Source of the DNA: Dyadobacter beijingensis DSM 21582
GTDB lineage: Bacteria > Bacteroidota > Bacteroidia > Cytophagales > Spirosomataceae
Assembly: GCF_000382205.1 (NCBI RefSeq)
Contig: NZ_KB907790.1
Span: forward strand, 310,001 to 374,000
DNA: 64,000 bases
Reading direction: 5' to 3'
The notes under the pieces are model-generated. The model saw only the letters and a program-made list of their open reading frames with translations. It was not told the DNA's origin and did no database searches. The position numbers and the translations under genes were made by a program. Within the stretch, counting starts at the first letter, position 1. Each line of letters starts with the position of its first letter. Shown here in pieces: positions 61,762 through 64,000 of this stretch.

Positions 61762-64000
61762 ATGCGTCGTCTTAATCTCTGCTTTGCATTCCTGTTATTC
61801 CAATTTGTCAGTGCCCATGCGCAAAGCATTTCCACGGCCAAACCCTGGACTTACTGGTGGTGGATGGGCAGCGCCGTGAACAAGGCCGACATCACGGCCC
61901 AGCTGGAATATTTCAGCAAATCGGGCGTCGGCGGCGTGCATATCATTCCGATTTACGGCGTAAAGGGTTACGAGAAGCAAAACATTTCGTTTCTGAGCCC
62001 GCAATGGCTGGAAGTAATGCAGCATACCATTCGCGAGGGTAAGCGGCTGGGATTGGGCGTGGATATGACGACAGGTACCGGCTGGCCTTTCGGCGGCCCG
62101 AATGTAAGCCCCGCGATGGCGGCGCAAAGCATGACGGTTACGGACGGGAAGCCGGTTGTGAAGCCGACCGGACAGAAAGTGAAGCGCCCGGCACCCGGCG
62201 GGGACGGGTTTGTCCTCGACCCGTTCAATGCGACGGGGATGCAGCAATACCTCGTACGCTTCGATTCCGCATTTGCCCGATCCCCGGAAAAGCCGCGATC
62301 GATGTACAACGACTCCTATGAAGCATATGGCGCTAACTGGACGGCGGATTTCGCAGAGCAATTCCAGTCGAGGCGAAAATATGATCTGTTGGAAAAGTTG
62401 CATTTGCTGAACGACTCGACGGGCAACCCGGAGGCGACATTGGTCAAAATCGATTATCACCAGACGCTCGCGGAGCTGCTTTTGGAAAGGTATGCGAAAC
62501 CCTGGACCGATTGGAGCCGTCAGCACGGCTTTCTGACGCGCTACCAGGCGCACGGCTCGCCCGGTAACCTGCTCGATTTGTACGAGGCGGCGGACATTCC
62601 GGAGACGGAGTCATTCGGCACGAGCCGTTTCAGCATGCCCGGTCTGCGCATCGACCCCGATTATTCGATCGATCAGTTCGGAACTCCGAACCCGCTGGCG
62701 ATGAAATTCGCGTCGTCGGCAGCAAATTTGTCCGGCAAAAAACTGGTCAGTTCTGAAACCGGTACCTGGCTCGCGAACCACTTCAAGGTGTCGCTTTCGC
62801 AGGTAAAACCGCAGATCGACGAGCTCTTCACGGCCGGTATCAACCATATTTTCTACCACGGCTCTACCTATTCTCCCGAAAAGGAAGGCTTCCCCGGCTG
62901 GCTCTTTTATGCATCGACGAATTTTGGCAAAACAGCCCATTTCTCGGAGCATTTTCCGTTGCTGAACCAATATGTGGAGTGGTGCCAGAAATTGTTGCAG
63001 GATAGTAAGCCTGACAACGACGTGCTTGTCTATTTCCCGATCCACGATCTGTGGGCCACCAGGGCGAAGTCGGGCGGTGGCGTACATTTGCTGGAAGTAC
63101 ATCATGTAGACCGCTGGTTGTTGGATTTGCCTTTTGGAAAGTTGTCGGAAAGGCTGTGGCGGGAAGGTTATGCATTCGATTTTGTGTCGGATTTGCAGTT
63201 GAAAAAGTTTACCGTCGGTTCTAATGGCGTTTTGAATTCGGGTAATGCAACTTACAAGACTTTGGTAATCCCGTCGGCGACTTATCTACCGGAGGAAACA
63301 TTGAAGGAGCTGCAACGGCTGGCTAATGCGGGCGCGAAAATTGTTTTTGATCAAAAATTGCCTTCCAAGGTTACCGGAAATGCCGGGCATGAAGAGCGGC
63401 AACAAGCATTTGATGAAGCAGTCAAAAAGGTATCAAGTCTCCAAAATGTGAAGGTTTCGATGAACCTGAATGCAGACCTGGCAGGTAATGGGGTGGTTAG
63501 GGAACAATTGGCGGAAAAGGGGCTGACATTTATCCGTAAGAAATCATCGGGCGGGATGTCCTTGTATTTTGTGGCTAACCTTGGTAACACATTTCAAGGC
63601 GGATGGGTACGCATCGGAAATGGGAAGACAATGTCGCGAAATACGCCGATGCGCGGAGAATCGCTTTTGCATACTCGGACGGTTGCCGGGCATGAAGAAA
63701 TATTCCTGGATCTGTCGCCCGGGGAATCGTGTTTTCTGGAAAGCGCCGCAGATGGTTCCGATATCCCGTTTGTAAGCGGTGTATCAAAAGAATGGGAGAT
63801 AAAAGGTGAATGGGAAGTGTCATTTCTCAATGGGAAGCCTTCACTGCCAGCTCCCGCGAAACTTACCACATTGAAATCCTGGACAACGCTGCCGGATTCT
63901 GTTGAATATTTTTCAGGAAAGGCACGCTACCGAATTACTTTCGATCTGAAAGGGCCACTGAAGCAATATGAGGACGCAGGTATTAGCCTGGGCGATGTAC
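61762..64000 (+). CDS. GH106-like glycoside hydrolase (alpha-L-rhamnosidase family), 3'-truncated
   Basis: The frame stays open from ATG 61762 to the right edge, so the gene continues beyond the window; 746 codons are visible. It has a signal peptide (MRRLNLCFAFLLFQFVSAHA) and the GH106-type opening PWTYWWWMGSAVNKADITAQ, then GVGGVHIIPIYGVKGY and the TTGTGWPFGGP stretch near residue 110. The visible 3' end (around 63880-63990) begins a beta-sandwich domain with YFSGKARYRITFDL. The predicted role is removal of rhamnose from plant or microbial glycans outside the cytoplasm. It is separated from the respiratory operon by a terminator. Confidence 0.85.
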   Translation, partial: MRRLNLCFAFLLFQFVSAHAQSISTAKPWTYWWWMGSAVNKADITAQLEYFSKSGVGGVHIIPIYGVKGYEKQNISFLSPQWLEVMQHTIREGKRLGLGVDMTTGTGWPFGGPNVSPAMAAQSMTVTDGKPVVKPTGQKVKRPAPGGDGFVLDPFNATGMQQYLVRFDSAFARSPEKPRSMYNDSYEAYGANWTADFAEQFQSRRKYDLLEKLHLLNDSTGNPEATLVKIDYHQTLAELLLERYAKPWTDWSRQHGFLTRYQAHGSPGNLLDLYEAADIPETESFGTSRFSMPGLRIDPDYSIDQFGTPNPLAMKFASSAANLSGKKLVSSETGTWLANHFKVSLSQVKPQIDELFTAGINHIFYHGSTYSPEKEGFPGWLFYASTNFGKTAHFSEHFPLLNQYVEWCQKLLQDSKPDNDVLVYFPIHDLWATRAKSGGGVHLLEVHHVDRWLLDLPFGKLSERLWREGYAFDFVSDLQLKKFTVGSNGVLNSGNATYKTLVIPSATYLPEETLKELQRLANAGAKIVFDQKLPSKVTGNAGHEERQQAFDEAVKKVSSLQNVKVSMNLNADLAGNGVVREQLAEKGLTFIRKKSSGGMSLYFVANLGNTFQGGWVRIGNGKTMSRNTPMRGESLLHTRTVAGHEEIFLDLSPGESCFLESAADGSDIPFVSGVSKEWEIKGEWEVSFLNGKPSLPAPAKLTTLKSWTTLPDSVEYFSGKARYRITFDLKGPLKQYEDAGISLGDV

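Overview
The window is chromosomal DNA from a member of the Bacteroidota, most likely order Cytophagales and close to Dyadobacter or a related Spirosomataceae genus. This placement is inferred. It rests on DUF3078 and DUF3341 proteins, an Alternative Complex III operon, ribosomal genes without strong Shine-Dalgarno sequences, promoters of the Bacteroidota type (TTG, about 20 nt, TAnnTTTG), and MurE carrying the meso-diaminopimelate signature DNPR. I see no rRNA, prophage, transposase or CRISPR array.

Layout. 1-4.8 kb: the first half of a divided cell-wall/division cluster (ftsI, truncated by the window edge, then murE and mraY). 4.9-9 kb: a coiled-coil protein, a secreted protein joining an alpha/beta-hydrolase to an SGNH esterase, a DUF1338 dioxygenase-like protein and proC. 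9.3-16.1 kb: a three-gene operon (transglutaminase-DUF2126, circularly permuted ATP-grasp with alpha-E domain, second transglutaminase) that looks like a poorly understood peptide-forming or peptide-modifying system. 16.3-19.4 kb: the pyruvate dehydrogenase E1 beta gene, a DksA-like protein without zinc ligands, a cluster of small hairpins, and sbcD. 19.4-24.9 kb: a deacetylase lipoprotein, an acyltransferase, a KdsC-like phosphatase, a DUF2520 protein co-transcribed with a PIN-domain toxin-antitoxin pair, a DUF1080 protein and a probable envelope protein.

25-30 kb: rplM-rpsI, rpsB and tsf, an ECF sigma factor, a DUF3078 outer-membrane protein and mscL. 30.2-39 kb: the second half of the division cluster (murD, ftsW, murG, murC, ftsQ, ftsA, ftsZ). 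39-44.7 kb: a flavin reductase, accD, an NTF2-like protein, smpB, an HNH nuclease, rpsA and tRNA-Cys. 45-61.6 kb: one long respiratory operon, actABCDEF followed by cytochrome oxidase subunits II and I, heme A synthase, heme O synthase, two subunit III paralogues, a subunit IV-like protein, a SCO-like protein, DUF420 and a small membrane protein. It encodes quinol-to-oxygen electron transfer together with its cofactor assembly. 61.8 kb to the end: the start of a GH106-like glycoside hydrolase cut by the window edge.

The most unusual structure is intergenic. Three short arrays of GTCA/TGAC repeats, phased at 10-11 bp, each begin 3 to 19 nt after a stop codon and lie ahead of a core gene (rpsB, ftsW, rpsA). 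In two of them the first half is in inverted orientation to the second, so the transcript could fold into a long imperfect hairpin. A second, separate family of small hairpins with conserved linkers lies between the convergent DksA-like gene and sbcD.
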